NCBI GenBank assembly: GCA_910586125.1
Contig: CAJUHP010000020.1
Coordinates: 1-62,709, forward strand
Direction of reading: 5' to 3'
DNA: 62,709 nucleotides
DNA from: an uncultured Lachnospiraceae bacterium
GTDB taxonomy: Bacteria; Bacillota; Clostridia; Lachnospirales; Lachnospiraceae
Within the stretch, counting starts at the first letter, position 1, and every line of letters begins with the position of its first letter. Of the stretch, positions 7,640 through 16,966 are shown one piece after another. The position numbers and the translations under genes were made by a program. A model generated the notes under the pieces. It was given only the letters and a program-made list of their open reading frames with translations. It ran no database searches and had not been told where the DNA came from.

Positions 7640-8728
7640 ATGAAATATGCACTGATTGGATGCGGACGTATCAGCCCCAACCACATTGAGGCGGCAAAGA
7701 ACAACAAACTGGACTTTGTAGCTATGTGTGACATATTGCCAGAGGCTATGCAAGAGAAATCAGATAAGTTTGAGTTAGCATCGGTACACCGTTATACGGA
7801 TTATAAAGAGATGTTGGAGAAAGAAAAACCAGAATTGGTAGCGATTGCAACAGAATCCGGGAAACATGCGCCTATCGTCCTTGACTGTATTGCAGCAGGG
7901 TGCCATTTGATTATTGAAAAGCCGATTGCGCTTTCTATTGCAGATGCGGATGCAATCATTGAGGCTGGGAGAAAAGCCGGCGTGGTCGTATGCGCAAACC
8001 ATCAAAATAGATTTAACAAGTCTGTACAGAAAATTCGCGAGGCACTTGAAAAGGGTAGATTCGGTCGTATGTTCTACGGAACAGCTCACATCCGTTGGTG
8101 TCGTGACTGGGAGTACTACTCAAGGGCTGACTGGCGTGGTACATGGGAACAGGACGGCGGTGCGCTGATGAACCAGTGTATCCATAACATCGACCTTCTG
8201 CGTTGGATGATGGGAAATGAAATTGATACAGTTATGGGCATGACAGACCGTCTTAATCATGAGTACATCGAAGCAGAAGATCTTGGAATAGCTCTGATTA
8301 AGTTTAAGAACGGTTCATACGGTATTGTTGAAGGAACCACGGATATTTATCCTAAAAATCTTGAAGAGACCCTGTATCTCTTTGGTCAAAAAGGCACTAT
8401 TAAGGCTGGCGGCAGCAGCGTAAACAGAATAGAAGAGTGGAATTTTGCAGATTATCTCGATGATCCAGAAGAAGTGAAGGCGAAGTTCCATGAGAATCCA
8501 CCTAACGTTTATGGTTTCGGTCACATGCCGCTATATGCAGATGTGATTGATGCGATTGAGAAAGGAAGAGATCCTTATGTAACGGCGGAGGATGGAAAGA
8601 GAGCACTGGAACTGGTGCTTGCAATTTATAAGTCTGCAGCGGAAGGTCAGCCTGTTAAATTACCACTTGAATCCTGCTCCACATTGGATTTTTTAGGCCG
8701 ATTTGGTGAGAGGAAGAGAATGAGATGA
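7640..8728 (+). CDS. wbpB: UDP-GlcNAc-uronate 3-dehydrogenase (Gfo/Idh/MocA family, WbpB/WlbA-like)
   Basis: This 362-residue NAD-dependent oxidoreductase has an N-terminal Rossmann motif (ALIGCGRISPNHIEAA), the family's EKP motif in LIIEKPIALS, and the catalytic-region signature GGALMNQCIHNIDLLRWMMG. It sits directly before an acetyltransferase, a PLP aminotransferase and a UDP-GlcNAc 6-dehydrogenase. That is the WbpB/WbpD/WbpE/WbpA set which makes UDP-2,3-diacetamido-2,3-dideoxy-glucuronate; this enzyme would oxidise C3 of UDP-GlcNAcA. ATG 7640 was chosen with GGAGG 6 nt upstream. The last bases overlap the next gene (ATGA). Confidence 0.85.
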   Translation: MKYALIGCGRISPNHIEAAKNNKLDFVAMCDILPEAMQEKSDKFELASVHRYTDYKEMLEKEKPELVAIATESGKHAPIVLDCIAAGCHLIIEKPIALSIADADAIIEAGRKAGVVVCANHQNRFNKSVQKIREALEKGRFGRMFYGTAHIRWCRDWEYYSRADWRGTWEQDGGALMNQCIHNIDLLRWMMGNEIDTVMGMTDRLNHEYIEAEDLGIALIKFKNGSYGIVEGTTDIYPKNLEETLYLFGQKGTIKAGGSSVNRIEEWNFADYLDDPEEVKAKFHENPPNVYGFGHMPLYADVIDAIEKGRDPYVTAEDGKRALELVLAIYKSAAEGQPVKLPLESCSTLDFLGRFGERKRMR

Positions 8729-9291
8729 GAGAGTTTTTTGTTCACCCAACCAGCATCATAGATGACAATGTTGAAATCGGAGAAGGAACGAAGATTTGGC
8801 ATTTCAGCCATATTCAGTCCGGAGCACGGATTGGTAGGAACTGCTCCTTCGGCCAGAATGTGAATGTGTCTAATAATGTTAAGGTTGGAGATAACTGTAG
8901 GGTTCAGAATAACGTAAGCCTTTATGAAGGTGTTGAACTTGAGGATTATGTGTTTTGCGGCCCCTCTTGTGTATTTACAAATGATCTGACGCCAAGAGCT
9001 AAGTACCCTAAAGGACAAGTTGGTTATAAGAAGACAGTTGTGGAAGAAGGGGCAAGCATTGGAGCCAACGCTACTATAGTCTGTGGTCACAAGATTGGCA
9101 AGTGGGCATTGATAGGTGCCGGCGCTGTTGTTACGTCGAATGTTCCTGCCCATGCGCTAATGCTAGGTGTTCCTGCTAAGCGGACTGGTTGGGCTTGTGA
9201 GTGTGGTGAGTTGCTCAAAGAAAACTTGCTATGCCCCATATGTGGACGGAAATATGTAGAGATAGGCGAAGGTTTGCTGGAGGATAAATAA
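8725..9291 (+). CDS. wbpD: UDP-3-amino sugar N-acetyltransferase (left-handed beta-helix, WbpD-like)
   Basis: This 188-residue hexapeptide-repeat acyltransferase shows repeated [IV]G..[CA].[IV] turns (IGEGTKIWHFSHIQ, IGRNCSFGQNVNV, VGDNCRVQNNVSL) and a cofactor/substrate loop (CVFTNDLTPRAKYPKG). Family members acetylate the 3-amino group made by WbpE, giving UDP-GlcNAc(3NAc)A. The last 30 residues add a small Cys4 zinc-ribbon-like tail (ACEC..., LCPICGRKY), which is seen in a subset of WbpD-like proteins. It overlaps wbpB by 4 bp and is followed with no gap by the aminotransferase. Confidence 0.85.
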   Translation: MREFFVHPTSIIDDNVEIGEGTKIWHFSHIQSGARIGRNCSFGQNVNVSNNVKVGDNCRVQNNVSLYEGVELEDYVFCGPSCVFTNDLTPRAKYPKGQVGYKKTVVEEGASIGANATIVCGHKIGKWALIGAGAVVTSNVPAHALMLGVPAKRTGWACECGELLKENLLCPICGRKYVEIGEGLLEDK

Positions 9292-10440
9292 ATGCAATTC
9301 AGAGATTTACCAAAACAGTATGAGGTTCTGAAACCTCAAATTGATGCAGCAATGATTAGCGTAGCATCATCTGCCCACTTCATTTCTGGACCCGAAGTTA
9401 AAGAACTGGAGAAGGCTTTAGCAGAGTATGTTGGAGTGAAACACTGCATCACATGCGCGAATGGAACCGATGCCATTTCTATTGCTATGCGTGTATGGGG
9501 GATTGGAAAAGGCGACGCGGTGTTTGTGCCGGATTTCACTTTCTTTTCGTCCGGCGAGTGTCCGGCTGATGAGGGAGCTACACCGATGTTTGTGGACGTT
9601 GATCAGCGGACATTTAACCTTGATCCGGTAAAGCTTGAGGAAACGGTGCAAAAGGTGATTGCAGAAGGTAAATACAAGGCCAAGGCTGTTGTTGCAGTAG
9701 ATCTCTTTGGACTCCCGGCTGATTATGATTCAATTAAATCTATTTGCAAGAACTATGACCTTCTCCTTCTGGAAGATGGTGCGCAGGGCTTTGGCGGAAG
9801 TATTAACGGAAAAATGGTCTGCAGCTTCGGCGATATTTCTACCACATCATTCTTCCCGGCCAAACCGTTAGGGTGCTATGGCGATGGAGGTGCAATCTTT
9901 ACAGATAACGATGAATGGGCGGATCTGGTTCGCTCTATCTGTGTACATGGTAAGGACATGAGCAATCCGAATGACCCGAACGCTAAGTACAACAATATCC
10001 GACTTGGTAAAAATAGTAGATTAGACACTCTTCAGGCAGCAATATTGCTTCCGAAGTTCAAAGCATTTGTGGACTATGAACTTAACGATATCAACCATGT
10101 TGCGGCTTGGTACACAGAAAGGTTGAAGGACACAGAATTGGTACTGCCGGAATTAAAAGAAGGATTCTACAGCTCTTGGGCTCAATATACGATACAGTTG
10201 CCGGAAAATGTAGATCGCAAGAAGGTACAAGAACAACTGAAAGCAGTAGGAATTCCTTCCATGATCTACTATGAAAAACCGATGCATTTGCAGGGGGCAT
10301 TTGAAGGTACGGATTCATCTGTTGCCGACAGCCCTGTAACGGAGCGGTTATGCAAAACAGTTCTCAGCCTTCCGTTAGATCCCTACAAGACCAATGAAGA
10401 TATAGATTTTATAGTTTCTGAAATTAAGAAAGCACTGTGA
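9292..10440 (+). CDS. wbpE: UDP-3-keto-sugar aminotransferase (DegT/DnrJ/EryC1/StrS family, WbpE-like)
   Basis: This 382-residue PLP-dependent sugar aminotransferase has the family layout: the GPEVKELEKALAEYVGVKH start, TCANGTDAISIAMR, a LLEDGAQGFGG segment with the PLP-ring Asp, and the Schiff-base lysine in TTSFFPAKPLGCYGDGG. Its position between WbpD- and WbpA-like genes makes C3 transamination of the WbpB product the likely reaction. GGAGG lies 8 nt before ATG 9292. Confidence 0.88.
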   Translation: MQFRDLPKQYEVLKPQIDAAMISVASSAHFISGPEVKELEKALAEYVGVKHCITCANGTDAISIAMRVWGIGKGDAVFVPDFTFFSSGECPADEGATPMFVDVDQRTFNLDPVKLEETVQKVIAEGKYKAKAVVAVDLFGLPADYDSIKSICKNYDLLLLEDGAQGFGGSINGKMVCSFGDISTTSFFPAKPLGCYGDGGAIFTDNDEWADLVRSICVHGKDMSNPNDPNAKYNNIRLGKNSRLDTLQAAILLPKFKAFVDYELNDINHVAAWYTERLKDTELVLPELKEGFYSSWAQYTIQLPENVDRKKVQEQLKAVGIPSMIYYEKPMHLQGAFEGTDSSVADSPVTERLCKTVLSLPLDPYKTNEDIDFIVSEIKKAL

Positions 10441-10487
10441 CACATGATTATCAAATGTGTATAAAAAACCGAAGGAGAAAAAAGAAA

Positions 10488-11816
10488 ATGGAATTCAATA
10501 ATATCTATCAAGGACTTATTTCCGGTAAAGAAAAACTGGCACTGGTTGGCCTTGGATACGTTGGTATGCCGATTGCAGTGGAATTTGCAAAGCATATCAA
10601 GGTCATCGGTTTTGACATTAATGAGAAGCGTGTAAATGAGTATGCGAATGGAATCGACGCAACCAATGAGGTCGGAGAGGCTATTAAGGATACGACTGTA
10701 GATTTCACATCAGATCCGACGAAACTCAAGGAAGCGAAGTTTATCATCGTGGCAGTACCGACGCCGGTTAACGATGATACGACGCCGGACTTGAAGCCTG
10801 TTGAGGGAGCATCACGGATGGTAGGACAGAATCTGACACCTGGATCCATTATTGTGTTCGAGTCCACAGTGTATCCTGGAGTGACCGAAGACATCTGCGT
10901 GCCGATTATTGAGAAAGAAAGCGGTCTTAAGTGCGGTGTTGACTGGAAGATTGGTTACAGCCCTGAACGTATCAATCCTGGTGATGCAGTTCATACGCTT
11001 ACCAATATTGTGAAAGTTGTCTCTGGAATGGATGAGGAATCTGCATGGGAGATTAAGAAAGTCTATGATATCGTCATTAAGGCGGGTACTCATCCTGTAT
11101 CAAATATCAAGACAGCCGAAGCTGTTAAAGTTATTGAGAACAGCCAGCGTGACGTGAACATTGCTTTCATGAATGAGGTGGCTATGATTTGCAACCTTAT
11201 GAAAATCGACACGATTGAAGTTCTTGAAGGCATGAATACGAAATGGAATGCTCTCGGGTTCAAACCTGGTCTTGTCGGTGGACATTGCATTGGAATTGAT
11301 CCCTACTATCTAACAAATGCGGCAGAGAAGCTTGGCTACCACAGCCAAATTATTCTGAGCGGACGGAAGATTAATGATAGTGTAGGAGCGTTTGTCGCTG
11401 ATGCCGCCATCAAAGAGATGATTGAGGCGGGGCTGGCACCAAAGAAATCCACAGTGGTTATCCTTGGAATTACCTTTAAGGAGAATTGCCCAGATACCAG
11501 GAATAGTAAAGTTGTAGACATTATTATGAGGTTGAAGGAATACGATATCAATCCTATCGTGACCGACTCTTGGGCGGATCCAGAAGTGGCGAAATGTGAG
11601 TATGGTGTTGAATTAACCGCTTGGAAGGATGTACCCAAGGCGGACTGTGTCATTGTAGCGGTTGGTCACAATGAGTATCGCAGTATGTCTATGATGCAGC
11701 TAAAAGAACTGTTTAAGGATGAATTGGCAGAAGAAGAGAAAGTTCTGGTAGATGTGAAGTCTCTATATCGTATGGACGAGCTGAGAGCGTCCGGTGTGAG
11801 GTTCTGGAGACTGTAG
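10488..11816 (+). CDS. wbpA: UDP-N-acetylglucosamine 6-dehydrogenase (WbpA-like)
   Basis: This 442-residue nucleotide-sugar dehydrogenase has an N-terminal Rossmann fold (LALVGLGYVGMPIAVEFA), the central helical domain with the catalytic Cys in PGLVGGHCIGIDPYYL, and a C-terminal domain (VVILGITFKENCPDTRNSK). It should oxidise UDP-GlcNAc twice to UDP-GlcNAcA, the first step of the pathway completed by the three genes before it. An in-frame GTG at 10437 overlaps the previous stop, but AAGGAG ten bases before ATG 10488 supports the shorter start. Confidence 0.88.
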   Translation: MEFNNIYQGLISGKEKLALVGLGYVGMPIAVEFAKHIKVIGFDINEKRVNEYANGIDATNEVGEAIKDTTVDFTSDPTKLKEAKFIIVAVPTPVNDDTTPDLKPVEGASRMVGQNLTPGSIIVFESTVYPGVTEDICVPIIEKESGLKCGVDWKIGYSPERINPGDAVHTLTNIVKVVSGMDEESAWEIKKVYDIVIKAGTHPVSNIKTAEAVKVIENSQRDVNIAFMNEVAMICNLMKIDTIEVLEGMNTKWNALGFKPGLVGGHCIGIDPYYLTNAAEKLGYHSQIILSGRKINDSVGAFVADAAIKEMIEAGLAPKKSTVVILGITFKENCPDTRNSKVVDIIMRLKEYDINPIVTDSWADPEVAKCEYGVELTAWKDVPKADCVIVAVGHNEYRSMSMMQLKELFKDELAEEEKVLVDVKSLYRMDELRASGVRFWRL

Positions 11817-11899
11817 TAAGAACAACTCTATATCGTGAGTTTGTTAGTATTTATAAAATCATTAGGGTTTACGATCTACAGATAAAGAAAGGATGAATA

Positions 11900-13015
11900 A
11901 TGAACTATCAGCAATGTAAAAGGTGCGTTATGGACAATGCATCGGATAAAACCATCTCCTTTAATGACAAAGGATACTGTAATTATTGTGAAGATATTAA
12001 AAAAAGAATGAAATTTGCGTATTTTCCTAGTGCTGAAGGCACAAGAAGGCTAGAAGCTATGATTTCAGAAATGAAAGAAAACAGTAAAAATGACGAGTAT
12101 GATTGCTTGGTAGGTATATCGGGGGGGATAGATAGCTCATACATTCTTTACTATGGATTCAAAAAAGGATTAAGGATGTTAGCAGTACATATTGATGACG
12201 GATTAGATAATCCAGTGGCAGTAAACAATATAAATAAACTTGTAAATGCTACTGGCGCAAGAGTTATTAATATTTCTCCAGACAGGAAAGAGTATGCGGA
12301 TATTTTATACTCCTTGTTTAAGGCATCTGTTAGTAATTTAGCGATAGCGCAAGACAACTTGATTGCGAAAGCCTTGCAAGATTATGCGGATCAAAATGGG
12401 ATTAAATATATGCTTGATGGTTCAAATTTTGCACATGAAAGTATTCTTGAAAGAGGAAAAGCAGTAAACCCTGCAGACAAAAAATTCATACTATCCATAC
12501 AAAAAAAATTTGGTAGAACAACCATAAAGAACATAGAATTTATGTCATTGTGGGATCGATATATTGCAAGACACAGTAGCAAGAAAGTGAAGCATATCAG
12601 ACCGTTGAATTACATGGATTATCAGGTTCAAAAAGCAATTAGAGAACTCGAGGATTTCTGTGGGTTTGAATATTATGGAGGAAAACATTATGAATCCATA
12701 CTTACTCGTTTTATGCAATGCTATTATTTGCCAGTGAAATTTGGAGTTGATAAACGGAAATCGCATTATTCAAGCTTGATAATGTCTGGTCAAATGAGTC
12801 GAGAGGAAGCCATTCGGCGCCTAAAAGAACCTTTTTATCCAAACGACGATATGCTCAATGCGGATATGAACTTCTTAGCGAAGTATATGAACATATCTGA
12901 TGAGGAACTGAAAGAGTGCCTTGACAGACCTCCTGTGGAAATGACGTCTTATCCGCATTCTATATTAAATAATTTAGCTCCTATAGCAAGAAAACTAAGA
13001 AAATTGTTAGAATAA
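11900..13015 (+). CDS. wbpG: N-acetyl sugar amidotransferase (WbpG/PseA-like)
   Basis: This 371-residue ATP-pyrophosphatase-type amidotransferase has an N-terminal zinc site (C6, C9, C27, C30) and the PP-loop SGGIDS (about 74-79). Family members turn an N-acetyl group of a nucleotide sugar into an acetamidino group. In Pseudomonas O5 and Campylobacter the ammonia comes from dedicated HisH and HisF paralogs encoded next door; none is present here. The likely substrate is the diacetamido-uronic acid made by the preceding four genes. Base use is noticeably AT-richer than in those genes. Confidence 0.85.
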   Translation: MNYQQCKRCVMDNASDKTISFNDKGYCNYCEDIKKRMKFAYFPSAEGTRRLEAMISEMKENSKNDEYDCLVGISGGIDSSYILYYGFKKGLRMLAVHIDDGLDNPVAVNNINKLVNATGARVINISPDRKEYADILYSLFKASVSNLAIAQDNLIAKALQDYADQNGIKYMLDGSNFAHESILERGKAVNPADKKFILSIQKKFGRTTIKNIEFMSLWDRYIARHSSKKVKHIRPLNYMDYQVQKAIRELEDFCGFEYYGGKHYESILTRFMQCYYLPVKFGVDKRKSHYSSLIMSGQMSREEAIRRLKEPFYPNDDMLNADMNFLAKYMNISDEELKECLDRPPVEMTSYPHSILNNLAPIARKLRKLLE

Positions 13016-13031
13016 TTAAAAGGTGTGTAGA

Positions 13032-14165
13032 TTGACGATATTGCATTTGAATTGTGATTATATATGGACAACATTACACAAAAAGATGATTGATCATCTA
13101 ACTAAACTTGGAATTAAAAACACTGTATTCGCTCCGGTGTGTAAAGTTGAAAAAAATATTGTAGATATTTCCGAGAATGAATATGTAATTAAATGCTTTA
13201 ATAAACTAGATAGATATTTTTTTGGCATAAAGCAGTTTAAGATAATGAAATCACTTGAGAAATGCATTTCTGTGAGCGAATACGATTTAATCCATGCTTA
13301 TTACTTGTTTACAGATGGGAATTATGCGCGAATAATCTCAAGAAAATATAATATTCCATATGTTGTTGCTGTGAGAAATACAGATGTGAATGTGTTTTTT
13401 AAGCACATGATACATCTGCGCTGTGTTGGAATTAAGATTCTAAAGGATGCAAGAACGGTGTTTTTTTTGTCGGAGTCATATAAACGGCAAGTTTTGTATT
13501 CGTATGTTCCTTCAAAAATACGTCATGAAATAGAACAAAAATGTGTAGTGTTGCCAAATGGAATTGATAACTACTGGCTAGATAACAAATATCTTGAAAA
13601 GAATTATGAAGAGACAGAAAAAAGAATAAAGAACAAAAATATCAGACTTATTTATGCTGGAAGAATAGACAAGAATAAAAACATTGAGTTAACTGTTGAA
13701 GCAATACGGATATTAGAAAGGGAAGGCTGGTCTGCTCATTTGACGATAGTCGGACCAATAGAAGACCAGTCTATATACGAAAGATTAAGAAATGAACATT
13801 CGGTTACATATATTCAGAAATTAGTAAAAGAAGACCTGATTAATAGGTATAGGCTTGCAGATATATTTGTTATGCCTTCTCATACAGAATCATTTGGTTT
13901 GGTTTATGCGGAGGCGATGACACAGGGCTTGCCGGTTATATATACTCGTGGACAAGGCTTTGATCAACAGTTTGAAAAGGGAATGGTTGGATATGCTGTT
14001 TCTGATGAAGACCCTATGGAATTAGTTGAAGCGATTAAGAATTGTGCTTCAAGATACAAGCATATTAGTTCTAATGCACTCGAGGTTGTCGGTAAATTTG
14101 ATTGGAACAATATCTGTTTAATGTATCAAAAAATATACTCTAACATTATAAATCCATTGGGGTAA
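13032..14165 (+). CDS. Glycosyltransferase family 4
   Basis: This GT-B glycosyltransferase is about 377 residues long. It has an N-terminal acceptor domain (YDLIHAYYLFTDGNYA, VVAVRNTDVN) and a C-terminal donor domain (LIYAGRIDKNKNIELTVEA, VMPSHTESFGLVYAEAMTQG with the E-X7-E motif). TTG 13032 is chosen because AAAAGGTG lies 7 nt upstream; GTG 13023 would overlap that site. It would add one sugar of the repeat unit at the cytoplasmic membrane. Donor and linkage are unknown. The gene is strongly AT-rich. Confidence 0.85.
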   Translation: MTILHLNCDYIWTTLHKKMIDHLTKLGIKNTVFAPVCKVEKNIVDISENEYVIKCFNKLDRYFFGIKQFKIMKSLEKCISVSEYDLIHAYYLFTDGNYARIISRKYNIPYVVAVRNTDVNVFFKHMIHLRCVGIKILKDARTVFFLSESYKRQVLYSYVPSKIRHEIEQKCVVLPNGIDNYWLDNKYLEKNYEETEKRIKNKNIRLIYAGRIDKNKNIELTVEAIRILEREGWSAHLTIVGPIEDQSIYERLRNEHSVTYIQKLVKEDLINRYRLADIFVMPSHTESFGLVYAEAMTQGLPVIYTRGQGFDQQFEKGMVGYAVSDEDPMELVEAIKNCASRYKHISSNALEVVGKFDWNNICLMYQKIYSNIINPLG

Positions 14166-14205
14166 AAGAAGAGTTATTTATCACTTAGTTATAAGGTGTG
14201 TGGAT

Positions 14206-15540
14206 ATGATTATTAGATTAAATGCTCAATGCAAAGAGAATATCAAAAGAATGGCCTTTCTATTAATAATACGTACTATTTATTTAGTGTTGGGTCTACA
14301 AGTGCTTTCAATTGAAGTGTACTCTTTTTCAAAAACAAGTGGGTTTGATATAAATCTAAATAGTAATAAAGAGATTCTCTCTGTCGTTTTGTTTGTTTTT
14401 ATGTCATATATTTTTATGTGCATAAAGCAAAATGATCACTTTAACTATTATTTAAATGTATTACTATATTTGTTGTATTACATACCAATTAATGTCGCAT
14501 TTTCAATCAATGATAGAGATTATATATTTTGCATTTTAACTAACATATTCTATGTTCTTCTTATGTTATCCATAAATCATAATACAAGACGCCTAAATAA
14601 TTCAAATTGCGAGAACACAAGTGTGAATTATACATTAGTTCGTGTTGGATGTATGCTTATTTGCTTGATGCTGATTGCATATAAAATGGCTGCGACTGGT
14701 TTTTCAGTTGATTTTAAGTTTGAAACGGACTTAATGTATGAAAATCGAGCGAATTACATCCATAATCTGAGTGACAATTTATTGGCATATCTATTCAGGC
14801 TTGTCGTTGTAAATGGTAGCAGTTTTATTGCCCCGTTGTACTTATGTATATCATTAAAGAGGAAAAAGTATTTTGACATAGTATTATCGCTACTTTGTAT
14901 TATTGCAAGATATTCGCTTACATATGAAAAAGCAATCATTCTTTGGTTACCAATCATTGGTGGTTCTTATATTGTATTTGAAAAAATGAAATGGAATATT
15001 TCAAAAACTGTTTTCAGAGGACTCACAATAGGAATGATAGCATTGGAGGCTATATACTATTTTTATCATAATTCAGCGATATACTATCTAATTATCAGAC
15101 GTACCATGTTTTTACCAGCTTGGATGAGCGGAATCTATTATGACTTCTTTAGTAAGGGCTCGAAAATCTGGTTTAGTCAAAGCGCTTTTTTGCTTGAAAC
15201 TATTATTCCGGATACATATTCAAGTTCTCCTCTACAATTAATAAATAATTACTATTTTAGTGGAAAGATGTCTTCGCCAAATACGGGACTTTTTGGAGAA
15301 GCATATATGCAGGCGGGGGTTTTAGGAGTTTTTCTGTTTCCAATAATATTTCTCATAATCTTTCGTTTTTTAGAAAAGACTTATCGACCTTTTGGCAGAG
15401 ATGTCGAATTTATTGTTGCAATATTACTGACTATTACAATAACAAACCAGCCGATTCTTTCAAGAGGCGCAGTATTTTCTGTTTTGATACCTTCTGTATT
15501 CGTTTATGTTTTATCAAGATGGAGAGCATCCTACTATTGA
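14206..15540 (+). CDS. wzy: Polysaccharide polymerase, Wzy-like membrane protein
   Basis: This 444-residue protein has about ten to twelve hydrophobic segments and a large loop in the second half (about residues 280-360) carrying RRTMFLPAWMSGIYYDFF. After it come a GLFGEAYMQAGVLGVFLFP segment and the last helices. This topology and the pattern around the large loop are typical of O-antigen/repeat-unit polymerases, whose sequences are poorly conserved. The pairing with a Wzx-like flippase in the same locus supports the call. ATG 14206 is chosen with AAGGTG 7 nt upstream. It is among the most AT-rich genes here, as is usual for wzy. Confidence 0.8.
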   Translation: MIIRLNAQCKENIKRMAFLLIIRTIYLVLGLQVLSIEVYSFSKTSGFDINLNSNKEILSVVLFVFMSYIFMCIKQNDHFNYYLNVLLYLLYYIPINVAFSINDRDYIFCILTNIFYVLLMLSINHNTRRLNNSNCENTSVNYTLVRVGCMLICLMLIAYKMAATGFSVDFKFETDLMYENRANYIHNLSDNLLAYLFRLVVVNGSSFIAPLYLCISLKRKKYFDIVLSLLCIIARYSLTYEKAIILWLPIIGGSYIVFEKMKWNISKTVFRGLTIGMIALEAIYYFYHNSAIYYLIIRRTMFLPAWMSGIYYDFFSKGSKIWFSQSAFLLETIIPDTYSSSPLQLINNYYFSGKMSSPNTGLFGEAYMQAGVLGVFLFPIIFLIIFRFLEKTYRPFGRDVEFIVAILLTITITNQPILSRGAVFSVLIPSVFVYVLSRWRASYY

Positions 15541-15662
15541 TAATAATGAAATGAATAGAATATCTGTATATGGTAGGTTTGTCGTGAAATATAGATACTA
15601 TTCTATAAATATTGCGGATTACTATTTAAATTATGCGATTAACGAAAGGAATATTAAAAAAG

Positions 15663-16943
15663 ATGGATAATTACCCGCTTTTTACTGTAATCATTCCGGA
15701 AAAAAATAGAGAAGAATATCTTGTACATACATTAAAAACTTGTATGATTCAGGAATATCCTAATTTTGAAGTGATTGTCTCGGATGATTGCAGCGAGGAC
15801 AACTCAGCCGATATTGCAAAGCAAGCAGCAGATAAAGACCCTAGGATAAAAGTATTTGCACATGATCATCATTTGGGAATGAGGGATAATTTTGAGTTCG
15901 CATTGAATCAAGTCCGACCTGGTTATGTAATGGCACTTGGTGGAGATGATGGACTGACACCTGGCTGTATCCAAAGAATGTACGAGATACTGAAAAAAAC
16001 AGGAAGACAACTTCTCACGTGGGTTCCCGCAGGTTTTACATACCCATCAACTCCGGATGGTGAATCAATATTTAATGTTAGGAGGAAACATGCTCCTCTT
16101 GAAATTAAAAAATCTGCTGATTTTCTGGCACAACTAACACAGACTTTTAATTATCAAGTCCTTGGGTGCCCGATGTTTTATATTTATGGAGTGACTTCAA
16201 CAGAACTGGTAGATCGGGTAAAATCCAGAACGAAAGATCATTCTTTCTATTATTGCCCTACGCCTGATGGGTTTTCTGGTGTTGTTTTAGCTGGTGAAGT
16301 TGAAGACTATGTGATGTGTTATGAACCTCTTTCTATTGGGGGCAGTACAATTAAGTCTCAAGGTTCAAATTATCGAAGAACGGATGCAAAAGCGAGAAAA
16401 GAAGCGGAAGAGTTCTTTAATGACAATATTAGGAGAACAATGCATTCTGAACTAGCCTCACAGCCTTATTCGCCACTGATTACTCTAATGACTGCGGACT
16501 ATTTATTAACCGCTCGCGATTTACCAGGTTGGCATGGAAAACTACCAGAGATTTCGTTTGAAAGACTTATAAAGAAGTCATTCGAATTTATGGCTAATAG
16601 CTCCTACGATTCTGCGGTATTACCAAGAGAATTGAATATACTTCGAGAAATTGCAAAACAGCATAATTTATTGCCTCTATTTAATGATTTGAGGAAAAAC
16701 ACTAAGAAGAAGAGTATCTCTCGAAGGCAGGTAACCGGATTTGCTGTAACAAATTCTATGAGGTTTCCAGGTAATGCCGTAGGTGTGAATAATATATATG
16801 ATGCGTGCCTCGCTACGAACTTTGTTTACAACTATTTTGGTAAGTTCTCTGTTCGCCAAGTTGGAGAGATTGTAGTAAATGATATCAAAATTGTTGCCGA
16901 ACGATTTGGACCACATCAAAAAGATAAAATGCCTGAAATATAA
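15663..16943 (+). CDS. Glycosyltransferase family 2
   Basis: This 426-residue protein has an N-terminal GT-A domain: PLFTVIIPEKNREEYL, FEVIVSDDCSEDNSADIA with the nucleotide-binding Asp pair, and VMALGGDDGLTPG in the DXD position. The C-terminal 200 residues are not recognised and contain no membrane helix. An in-frame ATG at 15633 exists, but 15663 gives the normal family start and follows AAAGGA. Donor and linkage are unknown. Confidence 0.82.
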   Translation: MDNYPLFTVIIPEKNREEYLVHTLKTCMIQEYPNFEVIVSDDCSEDNSADIAKQAADKDPRIKVFAHDHHLGMRDNFEFALNQVRPGYVMALGGDDGLTPGCIQRMYEILKKTGRQLLTWVPAGFTYPSTPDGESIFNVRRKHAPLEIKKSADFLAQLTQTFNYQVLGCPMFYIYGVTSTELVDRVKSRTKDHSFYYCPTPDGFSGVVLAGEVEDYVMCYEPLSIGGSTIKSQGSNYRRTDAKARKEAEEFFNDNIRRTMHSELASQPYSPLITLMTADYLLTARDLPGWHGKLPEISFERLIKKSFEFMANSSYDSAVLPRELNILREIAKQHNLLPLFNDLRKNTKKKSISRRQVTGFAVTNSMRFPGNAVGVNNIYDACLATNFVYNYFGKFSVRQVGEIVVNDIKIVAERFGPHQKDKMPEI

Positions 16944-16966
16944 AAGATAAAAGAAGGGTTTGTTTC

